The notes below the pieces were generated by a model, which was not told the DNA's origin, made no database searches, and saw only the letters and a list, made by a program, of their open reading frames with translations. Below are positions 1-9,400 of a stretch of DNA of 64,000 nt, in pieces. A program made the translations under genes and the position numbers. The DNA is from Stenotrophomonas maltophilia. Its GTDB lineage: Bacteria; Pseudomonadota; Gammaproteobacteria; Xanthomonadales; Xanthomonadaceae. Positions within the stretch are counted from its first letter, which is position 1, and each line of letters opens with the position of its first letter. The DNA lies in the NCBI RefSeq assembly GCF_002205165.1, contig NZ_NIVS01000048.1:48658-112657 (forward strand), in the 5' to 3' direction.

Positions 1-1556
1 ATCACCTGGGTGCCGTTCTTGAGCGTGGCGCGGTGCAGTTCGGGGAATTTCAGGTCCGGGAAGGTCTTGGTCTGCGGCACGCCGGTGCTGCGGTCGACCT
101 GCTTGGGCAGGGTCGTGAAGCGGGCATCCACGGCGGGCACGGTGAACGGCTTGGGCGTTTCCGACGGCAGTTCGGCCAGGGCAACGCGCGCGCCCGGCTC
201 GACCACGATGGTGTGATCGCCAACGCCCAGCCACTTGGCACCGACATCACGCACCTGCGCGGCGGTGGCCGCATCGATGGTGGCCAGCGACTTGCGGAAG
301 CAGCCCGGGTCACCTTCGTACACGGTGCACTCGGCCAGCGCGTCGGCCTTGCCGCCGAAGCCCCCGATGCGCTCGATGCCGCGGATGAAGCCGGCGCGGA
401 AGGCGGTCTTGCCACGGCTCAGCTCATCGGCGGTCGGACCGTCCTTGGCCAGGCGCTTCACTTCTTCATCGATGATCGCCTCGACCTTGGCCGGATCCAC
501 ACCCTGCTTGACGCTGGCCATGATCACGAAGTTCGAGCCCAGCTGCGAGCTGTAGGCACCGGCGCTGATGTTGTCGACCAGCTTGTCCTGGTGCAGCAGG
601 CGCTGGTCCAGGCGCGAGGACTTGGCACCGCCAAGGACCTGCGCGAACAGCTGCAGCTGGTCGATGTCGGTGGTGCCGACCTGGGCGACGTTCCAGGCGC
701 GGTAGATGCGCGCCTGCGGCACCTTGTCGGTCATCACTTCGCGCGTGCTCTTTTCGCGCTTGGCCACGTCCACCTTGGGCTGGGCCATGCTCGGGCCGGC
801 CGGGATGTCGCCGAAGTACTTCGCGACCTTTTCCTTCGCGGTGGCCACGTCGATGTCGCCGGCCAGCACCAGCACCGCGTTGTTCGGGCCGTACCAGGTG
901 CGGAACCAGGTCTTCACGTCATCCAGCGAGGCGGCGTTGAGATCGTTCATCGAGCCGATCACGCTGTGGTGATACGGATGGCCGGCCGGATACATCGCGC
1001 GGGTCAGCTTTTCCCAGACCTGGCCATACGGCTGGTTCTCGCCCTGGCGCTTCTCGTTCTGGACCACACCGCGCTGTTCGTCGAGCGCGGCCTGGTCGAT
1101 CGCGCCGAGCAGATGGCCCATGCGGTCGGACTCCATCCACAGCGCCATGTCCAGCGCGGTGGTCGGCACGTTCTCGAAGTAATTGGTGCGGTCGGTATTG
1201 GTGGTGCCGTTCTGGCCGGTCACGCCGACCTGCTTGAAGGGCTCGAAATATTCGCCGTCATGGTTCTCGCTGCCCTGGAACATCAGGTGTTCGAACAGGT
1301 GCGCGAAACCGGTGCGGCCGGCGGGCTCGTCCTTGCTGCCCACGTGGTACCAGATGTTGACGGCCACGATCGGCGCCTTGCGGTCGGTGTGCACCACCAC
1401 GCGCAGGCCATTGGGCAGAGTGAACTGCTCGAACGGAATGTCGACCTTGGCCACCGTGGCCGGCTTGGCCAGGACCGGTGCGGGCGCCAGGGAGCCCAGA
1501 GCGGCGGAGAGCGCTACGGCCAGCAGCGCGGCACGCGGTCGAAGTTGGACGGTCAT
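1..1556 (-). CDS. M16 (insulinase-type) zinc metallopeptidase, partial
   Basis: Secreted zinc protease of the M16/inverzincin family, which degrades peptides in the periplasm or envelope. The start at 1556 gives a Sec-type signal peptide (about residues 1-30, Ala-rich). The inverted zinc motif HLFEH follows at residues 86-90, in the order typical of M16, and an Ala/Glu-rich helix further on includes VVQNEKRQ, likely holding the third zinc ligand. The gene runs off the left edge, so only about 518 N-terminal residues are visible. M16 proteins are often 450 residues (paired subunits) or about 900 residues (fused halves); this one already exceeds the short form, so it is probably the long type. 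Substrate unknown. Confidence 0.9.
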   Translation of the reverse strand, partial: MTVQLRPRAALLAVALSAALGSLAPAPVLAKPATVAKVDIPFEQFTLPNGLRVVVHTDRKAPIVAVNIWYHVGSKDEPAGRTGFAHLFEHLMFQGSENHDGEYFEPFKQVGVTGQNGTTNTDRTNYFENVPTTALDMALWMESDRMGHLLGAIDQAALDEQRGVVQNEKRQGENQPYGQVWEKLTRAMYPAGHPYHHSVIGSMNDLNAASLDDVKTWFRTWYGPNNAVLVLAGDIDVATAKEKVAKYFGDIPAGPSMAQPKVDVAKREKSTREVMTDKVPQARIYRAWNVAQVGTTDIDQLQLFAQVLGGAKSSRLDQRLLHQDKLVDNISAGAYSSQLGSNFVIMASVKQGVDPAKVEAIIDEEVKRLAKDGPTADELSRGKTAFRAGFIRGIERIGGFGGKADALAECTVYEGDPGCFRKSLATIDAATAAQVRDVGAKWLGVGDHTIVVEPGARVALAELPSETPKPFTVPAVDARFTTLPKQVDRSTGVPQTKTFPDLKFPELHRATLKNGTQV

Positions 1557-1673
1557 TCCGGTTCCTTGGTCATGAAAGTGAAGCCGGATGCTAGCGCGCC
1601 GCCCGGGCAAAAGGCATCGGCCAACAGTCATTGGGGGCGAAACGGACAGCCTCGCGGCCTTCCGGCGGACAAG

Positions 1674-1683
1674 TGTCCGGACA
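1674..1683. promoter_or_regulatory. Palindrome upstream of sigma-54-like promoter (possible activator site)
   Basis: TGTCCGGACA is a perfect 10-bp palindrome inside a larger imperfect inverted repeat spanning roughly 1664-1694 (GGCGGACA on the left, ACACCGCC on the right). It lies about 80 bp upstream of the predicted start of the sigma-54-like promoter, a normal position for an enhancer-binding protein. No activator is identified. Confidence 0.4.
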
Positions 1684-1733
1684 GCGGACACCGCCTTTGC
1701 GCAAAAAACCCTTTGAAATCAACGCCTGAAAGT

Positions 1734-1750
1734 TGGCACGCGACCTGCTT
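1734..1750 (+). promoter_or_regulatory. Candidate sigma-54 (-24/-12) promoter
   Basis: TGGCACGCGACCTGCTT matches the RpoN consensus (TGGCAC, then TGC), with the invariant GG (1735-1736) and GC (1747-1748) exactly 10 bp apart. Transcription would start near 1760, giving a leader of about 139 nt before the ATG at 1899. It is placed and oriented to drive the VRP-repeat protein. Confidence 0.6.
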
Positions 1751-1898
1751 GGTACATGGCAAGGAAGTGATGGATCAAACCGAAACTGACTGGATGCTGA
1801 ACAGAAACAAGAAAGTTGAAATTGTTCTTGCAAGCCCCGAATCGGTGTACTACCTTACTACCACACCACTGCTCACCAACACTAAACAGGACCTCGCC

Positions 1899-2378
1899 AT
1901 GAACACCAAGACGCTCGCCATCGCCATCGCCATCGCCGCCGGCTCCGCATTTGCTTCGTCGGTGCAGGCCGCCCCCGCCATCGTCACCTTCGACACCGTG
2001 CAGGTCCGCCCGTCGGCCGACCAGATTGCCCAGGCCGAGGTTGAGCGCACCAGCAGCATCCCGACCCTGGCCGTCGTGGAAGTCCGCCCGACCGCCGGCA
2101 TGATCGCCGACTACCGCGCCGAACTGACCGCCAACCGCCGCGTCACCACGCTGGCGGCTGTCGAAGTCCGCCCGACCGCCGAACAGCGCCAGGCGCTGGC
2201 TGCCGAACAGACCCGTGACCGCGGCTACGTCGCCACCTTCACCGCTGCCGCCACCGCGGTCGCCAACGAGGTGATCATCAACCTGCCGACCCTGCAGGTG
2301 CGTCCGTCGGCTGCCGATCTGCAGGCCCTGGCCCTGGAAACCGCCGCTGCCGCCGCCTCGACCCTGATCCGCCAGTAA
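1899..2378 (+). CDS. Small exported protein with four VRP(S/T)A repeats
   Basis: I do not recognise a named family. The 159-residue product begins with a clear Sec signal peptide (MNTKTLAIAIAIAAG..., cleavage after SVQA near residue 24). The mature part holds four copies of a motif of the form x-V-x-V/L-R-P-S/T-A: QVRPSADQI, EVRPTAGMI, EVRPTAEQR and QVRPSAADL, the first three about 30 residues apart and the last about 50 further on. The remainder is Ala/Thr-rich with no cysteines and is probably helical. The start at 1899 is chosen for the signal peptide and the upstream ACAGGA. A sigma-54-like promoter precedes it, suggesting conditional expression. A structural or surface role is possible but unproven. 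Confidence 0.75.
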   Translation: MNTKTLAIAIAIAAGSAFASSVQAAPAIVTFDTVQVRPSADQIAQAEVERTSSIPTLAVVEVRPTAGMIADYRAELTANRRVTTLAAVEVRPTAEQRQALAAEQTRDRGYVATFTAAATAVANEVIINLPTLQVRPSAADLQALALETAAAAASTLIRQ

Positions 2379-2408
2379 GCCGTAGCTGCGGTCCCCCGCA
2401 GCCACGGC
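2379..2408. repeat. GTAG-headed REP-like hairpin
   Basis: An inverted repeat, GCCGTAG-CTGCGG paired with CCGCAG-CC-ACGGC, begins at the stop codon of the VRP-repeat gene. The GTAG head and compact stem resemble Stenotrophomonas SMAG elements. There is no T-tract, so it is more likely a REP element or mRNA-end stabiliser than an intrinsic terminator. Confidence 0.45.
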
Positions 2409-2421
2409 GTACACTTCGCCG

Positions 2422-2901
2422 ATGACTGCCACGCCCACGTTCCATGTCGTCCTGTTCCAACCCGAAATCCCGCCGAACACCGGCAATGTGATCCGCCTCT
2501 GCGCCAACACCGGCGCGCGGCTGCACCTGATCGAGCCGCTCGGTTTCGACCTGAGCGACAAGCAGCTCAAGCGCGCCGGCCTGGACTATCACGAATACGC
2601 TCGACTGCAGGTCCATCCAGATCTGGAGACCGCCCTGCAGGTGATTGCGCCCAAGCGCCTGTTCGCGCTGAGTACCCGCGGCAGCGTGCGTTACGACACC
2701 CAGCAGTTCGAAGATGGCGATGCCTTCCTGTTCGGCCCGGAAACCCGCGGCCTGCCCCAGGACCTGCTCGACAGCCTGCCCCACGGCCGCCGCCTGCGCC
2801 TGCCGATGCGCCCGGACAACCGCAGCCTCAACCTGTCCAACACCGTTGCGGTGGTGATGTACGAGGCGTGGCGCCAGAACGGGTTCGCCGGCGGGGAATA
2901 A
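2422..2901 (+). CDS. trmL: tRNA (cytidine(34)-2'-O)-methyltransferase TrmL
   Basis: SPOUT-class methyltransferase that 2'-O-methylates the wobble nucleotide of certain tRNA-Leu species using S-adenosylmethionine. The 159-residue length matches the family. The N-terminus carries the family signature FQPEIPPNTGNVIRLCANTG (about residues 12-31). The C-terminal knotted SAM site is seen as FGPETRGLP and the closing MRPDNRSLNLSNTVAV segment. It is a single gene, convergent with the acyl-CoA dehydrogenase downstream. Confidence 0.95.
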   Translation: MTATPTFHVVLFQPEIPPNTGNVIRLCANTGARLHLIEPLGFDLSDKQLKRAGLDYHEYARLQVHPDLETALQVIAPKRLFALSTRGSVRYDTQQFEDGDAFLFGPETRGLPQDLLDSLPHGRRLRLPMRPDNRSLNLSNTVAVVMYEAWRQNGFAGGE

Positions 2902-2907
2902 GACGCC

Positions 2908-2928
2908 GTGCCGACCAACGATCGGCAC
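2908..2928. repeat. Intergenic inverted repeat (GTGCCGA...TCGGCAC)
   Basis: A 7-bp perfect stem with the loop CCAACGA lies between the convergent trmL and gcdH genes. The core CCGACCAACG-TCGG recurs near 32.6 kb and, inverted, at 43.36 kb, so it belongs to a dispersed repeat family. It may help end transcription on both sides. Confidence 0.55.
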
Positions 2929-2936
2929 CTGCCGGC

Positions 2937-4100
2937 TTAGAACGCATTGATCCCCGTCAGCTCGCGCCCGATCACCAGCTGGTGCACGGTCTCGGTGCCC
3001 TCGTAGGTGATCACCGATTCCAGATTGAGCGCATGCCGGATCGCCACGTGTTCGGTCGTGATACCCGCGCCGCCGAGCAGGTCGCGGCACTCGCGCGCGA
3101 TGTCGATGGCCATACGGCAGTTGTTCCATTTGGCCAGGCTCACCTGCTGTGGCTGCAGCTGGCCGGCATCCTTCAGGCGCCCCAGCTGCAGGGCCAGCAG
3201 CTGTGCGGTGGTGATCCGCCGCGCCATGTCGGCCAGCTTGATCTGCGCACTCTGCGTGGCCGCCACCGGCCGGCCGAACAGCACGCGCTGCTTGGTGTAC
3301 GCCAGGGCTTCATCCAGGCACGCCACCGCGGCACCGATCGGGCCCCAGCTGATGCCGTAGCGCGCCTGGTTCAGGCAGCCCAGTGGCCCCTTCAGGCCCT
3401 GCACGTTCGGCAGGCGGTTGCGGTCGGGCACACGCACGTTGTCGAAGAACAGCGCACCGGTCAGCGAGGCCCGCAGGCTCATCTTGTGCTTGATCTCCTG
3501 CGTGGTGAACCCGGCCATGCCCTTTTCCAGCACGAAGCCCTGGATGCCATCTTCGGTATGCGCCCAGACGATCGCGATGTCGGCCACCGGCCCACTGGTG
3601 ATCCACATCTTGCTGCCGTTGATCAGCCAGTCGCCGCCGTCGCGCACCGCGCGGGTCTTCATCGCCGCCGGGTCCGAACCGCCATGCGCTTCGGTCAGGC
3701 CGAAGCAGCCGATCACCTTGCCGGTGGCCATGTCCGGCAACCAGCGCAGGCGCTGTTCTTCGCTGCCGTAAGCGTAGATGGGGTACATGCATAGCGAGCT
3801 CTGCACCGAGACGAAGCTGCGCAGCCCCGAATCGCCGCGCTCCAGTTCCTGGCAGATCAAGCCATAGCTGACGGCGTTGAGTCCGCCGCCGCCGTACTGC
3901 TCGGGCAGGCTGGAGCCCAGCAGACCGAGTGCAGCCACCTCGGGAATCAACTCCTCCGGGAAGCGCCCCTCATCAAACGCATCGCCGATGATCGGCAGCA
4001 CCCGCGTGTCGGTGAAGCGCGCCACCGTCGCCTGCACCGCGCGTTCCTCCTCGCTGAGCAGCGAACGGATATCGAACAGATCGAACGGATTCAGTGACAT
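2937..4100 (-). CDS. gcdH: Glutaryl-CoA dehydrogenase-like acyl-CoA dehydrogenase
   Basis: FAD enzyme that oxidises and decarboxylates glutaryl-CoA to crotonyl-CoA in lysine, hydroxylysine and tryptophan catabolism, passing electrons to ETF. The 387-residue protein has the flavin segment GCFGLTEAHGGSDP and the catalytic glutamate in TYEGTETVH (about residue 367), both close to glutaryl-CoA dehydrogenases rather than generic acyl-CoA dehydrogenases. The start MSLNPFDL at 4100 is preferred over an upstream in-frame codon near 4163 because homologous N-termini begin there. It lies divergently from ETF-QO, its downstream electron acceptor, which supports the call. Confidence 0.88.
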   Translation of the reverse strand: MSLNPFDLFDIRSLLSEEERAVQATVARFTDTRVLPIIGDAFDEGRFPEELIPEVAALGLLGSSLPEQYGGGGLNAVSYGLICQELERGDSGLRSFVSVQSSLCMYPIYAYGSEEQRLRWLPDMATGKVIGCFGLTEAHGGSDPAAMKTRAVRDGGDWLINGSKMWITSGPVADIAIVWAHTEDGIQGFVLEKGMAGFTTQEIKHKMSLRASLTGALFFDNVRVPDRNRLPNVQGLKGPLGCLNQARYGISWGPIGAAVACLDEALAYTKQRVLFGRPVAATQSAQIKLADMARRITTAQLLALQLGRLKDAGQLQPQQVSLAKWNNCRMAIDIARECRDLLGGAGITTEHVAIRHALNLESVITYEGTETVHQLVIGRELTGINAF

Positions 4101-4373
4101 GGCATCCCGGCAGGTGGCGGTGGAACAGGCGCCCATTGTGGTCGTTGTGCCGGAATGGGCCAAGGGACAGCGCCACGACGCGGTTGTTGCGCCGCAGCAT
4201 CCTGGCGGCGAACACGCAGCGACACCGCTGTCATCGTCGGCGATCTAGGCTTAAATGCGCCGTGCCGGTACTCTGGCGCACTGATCCACCGTTTCGCCGT
4301 GGTGTGACACGCGCGATTCCCAGGCAACCGCCGCCGTTCAACCCGCGGCACTACCCACGAGTTACGCAGCCCC

Positions 4374-6050
4374 ATGAGCGAAGAAATCAACGTCCTGCCC
4401 CCGCGTGAAGTGATGGAATTCGATGTGGTGATCGTCGGTGGCGGCCCCGCTGGCCTGGCCACGGCGATCCGGCTGCGCCAGCGCGCCATCGAGGCCGGCC
4501 GCGAGCTGTCGGTCTGCATCCTGGAGAAAGGCTCCGAACCCGGCGCGCACATTCTCTCCGGTGCGGTAATGGATCCGCGGGCACTGAGCGAGCTGTTCCC
4601 GGACTGGGCCGCGCGCGGCGCACCGCTGAAGCAGAAAGTCACCCGCGACGAATTCCTGTTCCTCAACGAGACTGGCGCGCGCAGCACGCCCAACGCCTTG
4701 TTGCCGGAGTGCTTCCACAACGAAGGCAACTACATCGTCAGCCTCGGCGAGGTCACCCGCTGGCTGGCACAGCAGGCCGAAGCGCTGGAAGTGGCGATCT
4801 TCCCCGGTTTCCCGGCCGCCGAAGTGCTGTACAGCGAGGACGGTGCGGTGATCGGCGTGGCCACCGGCGACATGGGCATCGAGAAGAACGGTCAGCCCGG
4901 CCCCGCGTTCGAACGCGGCATGGCGCTGCACGCCAAGTACACGATCTTCGCCGAGGGCTCGCGTGGCCACCTCGGCCGCCAGCTGATCGCGCGCTTCCAG
5001 CTCGATGCCGGCAAGGATCCGCAGGCCTACGGGATCGGCATCAAGGAGCTGTGGCAGATCGATCCGGCCAAGCACGAACCGGGCCTGGTAGTGCATGCCG
5101 CCGGCTGGCCGCTGGACAACGATACCTACGGCGGCGCGTTCCTGTACCACGCCGAAGGCGGCAAGGTCTCGATCGGCTATGTGGTCGGGCTGGACTACAA
5201 GAATCCGTGGTTGAGCCCGTTCGAAGAGTTCCAGCGCTTCAAGACCCATCCGGACATCCGCAAACACCTGGAAGGTGGCAAGCGCATCGGCTACGGCGCC
5301 CGGGCGATCACCGCCGGCGGCCTGATGTCGCTGCCCAAGACCGTGTTCCCCGGTGGCGCGCTGGTTGGCTGCGAGGCCGGCTACCTCAACGTGAGCCGGA
5401 TCAAGGGCAGCCATGCCGCGATCAAGACCGGCATGCTCGCCGCCGATGCCGCCTTCGATGCGCTCGCCGCCGACCGCCAGCACGATGAGCTCAGCGCCTA
5501 CCCGCAGGCGTTCGAAACCAGCTGGCTGCACGCCGAGCTGCAGCAGGCCAAGAATTTCAAGCAGTGGTTCAAGAAGGGCCAGACCGTGGCCACGCTGATG
5601 ACCGGCATCGAGCAGTGGCTGCTGCCCAAGCTGGGCATCCGCAACCCGCCGTGGACGCTGCGCCACAGCACGCCGGACCACGCCTGCCTGGAGCCGGCGT
5701 CGAAGCACGCCAGGATCAACTATCCCAAGCCGGACGGCGTGCTCACCTTCGACCGGCTCAGCTCGGTGTTCCTGAGCAGCACCAACCACGCCGAAGACCA
5801 GCCCAGCCACCTGACGCTCAAGGACGCCAGCGTGCCGGTGCGGATCAACCTGGCCGAGTACGCCGGTCCGGAAGCCCGCTACTGCCCGGCCGGCGTGTAC
5901 GAGTTCGTCGGCAGCGATGGGCACGAGCAGTTGCAGATCAACGCGCAGAACTGCGTGCACTGCAAGACCTGCGACATCAAGGACCCCACCCAGAACATCG
6001 TGTGGGTGACCCCGCAGGGCGGCGGCGGCCCGAACTACTCGGGCATGTGA
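4374..6050 (+). CDS. Electron transfer flavoprotein-ubiquinone oxidoreductase
   Basis: Membrane-associated iron-sulfur flavoprotein that moves electrons from ETF to the quinone pool, linking acyl-CoA and glutaryl-CoA oxidation to respiration. The 558-residue protein has the FAD-binding GGGPAG at residues 22-27, a middle ubiquinone-binding region, and a C-terminal 4Fe-4S site with cysteines near 504 (YCPAGVYE), 527, 530 and 533 (CVHCKTC). The length equals the mature family size. The divergent gcdH gene supplies electrons by way of ETF, whose genes are not in this window. Confidence 0.95.
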   Translation: MSEEINVLPPREVMEFDVVIVGGGPAGLATAIRLRQRAIEAGRELSVCILEKGSEPGAHILSGAVMDPRALSELFPDWAARGAPLKQKVTRDEFLFLNETGARSTPNALLPECFHNEGNYIVSLGEVTRWLAQQAEALEVAIFPGFPAAEVLYSEDGAVIGVATGDMGIEKNGQPGPAFERGMALHAKYTIFAEGSRGHLGRQLIARFQLDAGKDPQAYGIGIKELWQIDPAKHEPGLVVHAAGWPLDNDTYGGAFLYHAEGGKVSIGYVVGLDYKNPWLSPFEEFQRFKTHPDIRKHLEGGKRIGYGARAITAGGLMSLPKTVFPGGALVGCEAGYLNVSRIKGSHAAIKTGMLAADAAFDALAADRQHDELSAYPQAFETSWLHAELQQAKNFKQWFKKGQTVATLMTGIEQWLLPKLGIRNPPWTLRHSTPDHACLEPASKHARINYPKPDGVLTFDRLSSVFLSSTNHAEDQPSHLTLKDASVPVRINLAEYAGPEARYCPAGVYEFVGSDGHEQLQINAQNCVHCKTCDIKDPTQNIVWVTPQGGGGPNYSGM

Positions 6051-6067
6051 TCAGCCCGGCCTGCACC

Positions 6068-6457
6068 ATGGCCCGGGCGTTCCGATCGACGCTGCCGCTG
6101 CTGGCCTGCCTGCTGTTGGCCGCGTGTGCACGCGCGCCGCAGACGCCGGAGCAGGCGCATCAGCAGGAGCTGCAGCGCGCGTTCGCGATCTGCGCCGGCT
6201 GCCACACGGTCAGCGCCGGCGGCGTGCACCGCTTCGGCCCGAACCTGCACGGGCTGATCGGCCGGCGCGCCGGCAGTGTCGCCGGCTATCCGTATTCCAA
6301 CGCGATGCGCGATGCCGGGCTGACCTGGAACGAACAGACCCTGGATGCGTTCCTGCGCTCGCCCACGCAGGTGATACCGGGCACCCGCATGGTCAACACC
6401 ACCGCCGACCCCGAACGCCGGCGGCAGGTGATCGAGTACCTGAAGCAGCAACGCTGA
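6068..6457 (+). CDS. Class I cytochrome c lipoprotein
   Basis: Small electron-transfer protein of 129 residues. A lipoprotein signal ends in the lipobox LLAAC (near residue 20). The haem-binding CAGCH follows, and a later methionine (GTRMVN) can serve as the distal ligand, as in the c2/mitochondrial-type fold (GPNLHGLIGRRAG is characteristic). It starts 18 bp after the ETF-QO stop in the same direction and is probably co-transcribed. A respiratory role is inferred from that, but the redox partner is unknown. Confidence 0.85.
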   Translation: MARAFRSTLPLLACLLLAACARAPQTPEQAHQQELQRAFAICAGCHTVSAGGVHRFGPNLHGLIGRRAGSVAGYPYSNAMRDAGLTWNEQTLDAFLRSPTQVIPGTRMVNTTADPERRRQVIEYLKQQR

Positions 6458-6472
6458 TCGCCGTGGCCGCGC

Positions 6473-9400
6473 TCAGGACGCCTGCAGCTGCACCAGATAG
6501 GCGCGCAGCGCCGCATCGAACGCGCTGATCGCGCCAGCGTGCGCCGCCACGCCGTCTTCGTCGACGCTGTCCATCAGGCCGCGCGCCCGGGCCGCCAGCG
6601 CGTCCGCACCGAGGGTCGCCAGCCCGCCCACCAGCCGGTGCAGCACATCCACGAGCGCGGGCCCCGCCTGTGCCTCCAGGGCCGCCTGCAGCTGAACCAG
6701 ATCGTCGGCGGACGCGGTGCACAGGCTCTCGATCAACACCCCGGCGACATGCGCCGAGCCGAACCGGCGCACGAGTGCCGCCCGATCCGGCGGTGCGTCG
6801 CTTGCGCCCGGGGCCTGCGCGGCGGCAGAGGCCAGCGGATCTTCATCCGGCAGCCACTGCAGCAGTGCATGGCGCAAGGCGGCCAAGGCCACCGGCTTGG
6901 CCAGCAGATCATCCATGCCGGCCTCGCGGCAGCGCTGCAGATCGTCCTCCATGGCACTGGCGGTCAGCGCGATCACCGGCAGCCGCGCGCTGCCGCGATC
7001 GCGCTCCTGTTCGCGGATGCGGCGCGTCATGGCATAGCCATCCATGACCGGCATCCGGCAATCGGTGAGGACCAGATCGAAGCGGGTGCGCGCCAGCAGC
7101 GCCAGCGCCTGCTCGCCGTTCTCGGCCAGCACGTGGGGCAACCCCAGCTGCTGCATGCGCCAGCCCATCAGCGCCTGGTTGGTGGGATGGTCCTCGACGA
7201 TCAATACCCGCCGCTGCAGCAGCGCGGCCGGCAAGGGCAGGGTCTGCGCCTGTTCTTCGGCGGCACCCGGCTGCTCCTCGAACGGCACCGTGGGCACGGT
7301 CAGCAGCACCTCCACGCGGGTGCCTTCCCCGGGCACGCTGTGCAGCGTCAGCGTGCCGTGCATCATCGCCACCAGGCGCTGGCAGATGCTCAGGCCCAGC
7401 CCGGTGCCACCGTACTGCCGGCTCGTGGCCGCGTCGGCCTGCGCGAACGGGGCGAACAAACGTTCGCGCTGTTCGGCCGAGATGCCGATGCCGGTGTCGC
7501 GCACGGTCAGGCGCAGCTGCTGCGCACCCTCCGCGTCGGTGTCGAGCACCGTCAGCGCGATGTCGACCTCACCGACGTGAGTGAACTTGATCGCATTGCT
7601 GAGCAGGTTGAACGCAATCTGGCGCAGGCGCATGCCATCGGTCAGATGCATGGCCGCAACGTCGTCGTCGATATCGATCCGCAGCTCCAGCCCCTTGGCC
7701 ATCGCCTGCGGCGCCAGCAGCTGCTGCACGTTGCCGAGCAGCGCGCGCAGCGCGACCGGGTGCGGTTGCAGTGACAGTGCGCCGGCTTCGATCTTGGAGT
7801 AGTCCAGCAGGTCGTCGAGAATCTGCCGCAGCATCTGCGCCGAGTCTTCGATCACGCCGATGATGCGGCGCTGCTCGCCATCCAGCGACGTGTGCGAGAG
7901 CACCTCCACCATTCCCAGCACACCGGACATCGGCGTGCGGATCTCGTGGCTCATCGTGGCCAGGAATTCGGATTTGGCGGCGGTGGCGCGTTCGGCCGCG
8001 GCCTTGGCCAGCGCCAGCGCATCGGCCTGCGCGCGTGCCTCGGTGACATCGACCCAGTAACCGCTCCACAGCAGTGCGCCATCGTCGGCATCGTAGGGCA
8101 GCGCGCGCGAACGCACCCAGCGCAACGTGCCGCGCGGGGACGTCCGGAATTCCATGTCCAACGCCGTGAAGTCGCGTGCGGCGCGCTCCATCGCCTGGCG
8201 GACACCGGCGCGGTCGCGTTCGTCGATGCGGTCCATCAAGACGCTTTCGTCGGCCATGGCTTCGGCCGAGGTGACGCCGAACAGCGCTTCGGTGTCGCCG
8301 GCGATATACGGCAACGACAGCCGCCCGTCGCGCTCGCGTCGCCCCTGGTACACGATGGCCGGCAGGTTGTCGGTGACCTCGGCCAGGCGCTGCTCGGCAC
8401 GGCGGCGCATCGCCACTTCGTTGCGCAGGCGCCAGTGGCCCCACCCATGCACCAGCAGCGCGGTCAGCAGCACCAGCGCCAGCGGTACCGCCCAGCGCGC
8501 GATCCCGCGCCAGTCCAGATCACTGCGGTACTCGGCCGAGAGCCAGTCGCTGCGGATCGCTTCGTGCTCGCGTGCGCTCATGTTGACCAGCATGCGGTCG
8601 AAGGTGGTGGCCAACGGGGCGTACTGGCGTTTGACCGCCAGCGAGAGGCGGTCGCTGAACCCCGCCGGCGCGGCGACATGCAGCTGCGCCGGGTAACGCT
8701 CACGCACGATCCGATCGACCAGCGCCAGATTGCCGATGTAGGCGTCGGCATCGCCGTGGGCCAGCCGCGCCAGGGCCAGTTCGGCACTGCGCGCCGGCAC
8801 GATGCGCGCGTTCGGCGCCTGCTGCAGGATGTAGCCACGCAGGCGGTCCGGATCGGTCAGCAGGATGCTGCGCCCGTCCAGATCGCGGATGCCCAGCACG
8901 GACGGGCTGCCGCTGGCGGTGACGATCACATTGGGAACGGTGATGAAGGGTTGGCTGAATACCCAATCGTCGCCGAGGTAGGTCGAGTCGTTGGGAATGC
9001 CCATGATCGCGTCGACATCACCACGCCGCAGCTGTTCGCGGGTGTCGAACCAGTCATGCGCAGGCACGTGGTTCAAGTGCGCGCCCACATTGCGCAGTAG
9101 ACGCAGATACTCGGCCGCCACCCCGCTGGGCTGGTTGGCAGCATCGAGGAACGCCAGGGGCGCCGCATTCGGTGCGAACGCCAGCCGCAACGGGGTCGCC
9201 AGTACACGCTTCTCGGCATTGCCCAGGATCATCTGCGACTGCACCGACCACTCCGGCGTCTTCAGCCAGCGCCGCTGCAGGCGCTCCCGCTCGGTCTCGG
9301 CCAGCGCGCCCAAGCCCGCGTCCAGCGCTTCGGCCAGCGGCTGCTTGGCGTTGGGCACACCGAAGTGCAGGCGTTCGGGCGGCAGGTCGCTGGGGCGCAG

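Larger units (their letters stand above)
1557..1898. other. 342-bp intergenic region with a sigma-54-like promoter
   Basis: No gene is supported here. The stretch holds a palindrome near 1674 and a -24/-12-type promoter near 1734, both pointing right. Downstream it becomes distinctly AT-richer than its surroundings, as expected of a leader. An ATG at 1770, preceded by AAGGAAG, is in frame with the downstream gene and could extend it by 43 residues. The AT-rich codons of that stretch do not look coding, so I did not use it. Confidence 0.6.

Noticed and set aside
33..1898. Long plus-strand reading frame upstream of and in frame with the VRP-repeat protein
   Set aside because: It is antisense to the M16 protease over most of its length, and the final stretch before 1899 has AT-rich atypical codons; the signal peptide marks the true start.
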